Shown here one piece after another: positions 32,781-32,799 of a stretch of 32,799 bases of DNA; positions within the stretch are counted from its first letter, which is position 1, and every line of letters starts with the position of its first letter. Source of the stretch: a bacterium (GTDB lineage Bacteria; UBA6262; WVXT01); contig WVXT01000031.1 in NCBI GenBank assembly GCA_011773355.1, positions 3,672 to 36,470 on the forward strand, in the 5' to 3' direction. The notes below the pieces were generated by a model, which searched no databases, was not told the DNA's origin, and worked only from the letters and a program-made list of their open reading frames with translations. Position numbers and translations under genes: made by a program.

Positions 32781-32799
32781 ATAAAAATTTTTTAACGGA

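Noticed and set aside
1-32799. CRISPR array, tRNA or rRNA genes, complete insertion sequence
   Set aside because: No regularly spaced direct repeats, no rRNA-like or cloverleaf sequences recognised by eye, and no transposase frame. The repeats found are dispersed and palindromic.

Overview
The window is a compact bacterial chromosome segment of moderate GC, with about 25 protein genes. All lie on the plus strand except rpsT. An LptE-type lipoprotein, an O-antigen ligase and a predicted outer-membrane barrel point to a diderm (Gram-negative type) cell. The gene content, the TPR-fused O-antigen ligases, a PPi-type phosphofructokinase and the abundant short palindromic repeats would suit an uncultured candidate-phylum anaerobe, for example Omnitrophota-like. 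That placement is an inference and cannot be proved from this sequence alone.

Layout. 1-4.0 kb: the 3' part of a membrane/TPR protein cut by the window edge, a complete O-antigen ligase/TPR fusion, and a small outer-membrane protein with its own promoter. 4.2-7.4 kb: accA, then an ATP-type and a PPi-type phosphofructokinase in tandem. 7.5-12.7 kb: pheT (no pheS beside it), a small coiled-coil protein, zapA, a 6S-like RNA, rarA and a 5-formyltetrahydrofolate cyclo-ligase gene; zapA, 6S RNA and ygfA are also neighbours in E. coli. 12.8-21.8 kb: rny, ymdB, xseA, xseB, ispA, a LarA-type gene, dxs and tlyA. This is a familiar RNA-decay / exonuclease VII / isoprenoid cluster with a lactate-racemase-family gene placed inside it. 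21.8-29.7 kb: leuS, lptE, holA, rpsT (reverse), murJ and a short uvrC. 29.7-32.8 kb: a promoter region, a small membrane protein, a TldE/PmbA-type protein, aroE and a small hypothetical protein.

The most unusual layer lies between the genes. At least four kinds of short palindromic element occur here, several starting within about 0-17 bases of the preceding stop codon. The best defined is a 104-117 bp element (three full copies plus partial ones). It has perfect or near-perfect terminal inverted repeats, a long central palindrome, and a small side hairpin with a compensatory base change between copies. A GTCCCGAT/ATCGGGAC palindrome recurs in elements that otherwise look unrelated. Other points of note are a 6S-like RNA whose central bubble holds an exact TATAAT at promoter spacing from a TTGACT in its stem, a UvrC of only 439 residues that keeps both nuclease centres, and a LarA homologue with every diagnostic catalytic residue.

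Several starts were revised from the longest reading frame (accA, larA-like, dxs, tlyA, rpsT), because the longest frames run into repeat elements or across ribosome-binding sites.
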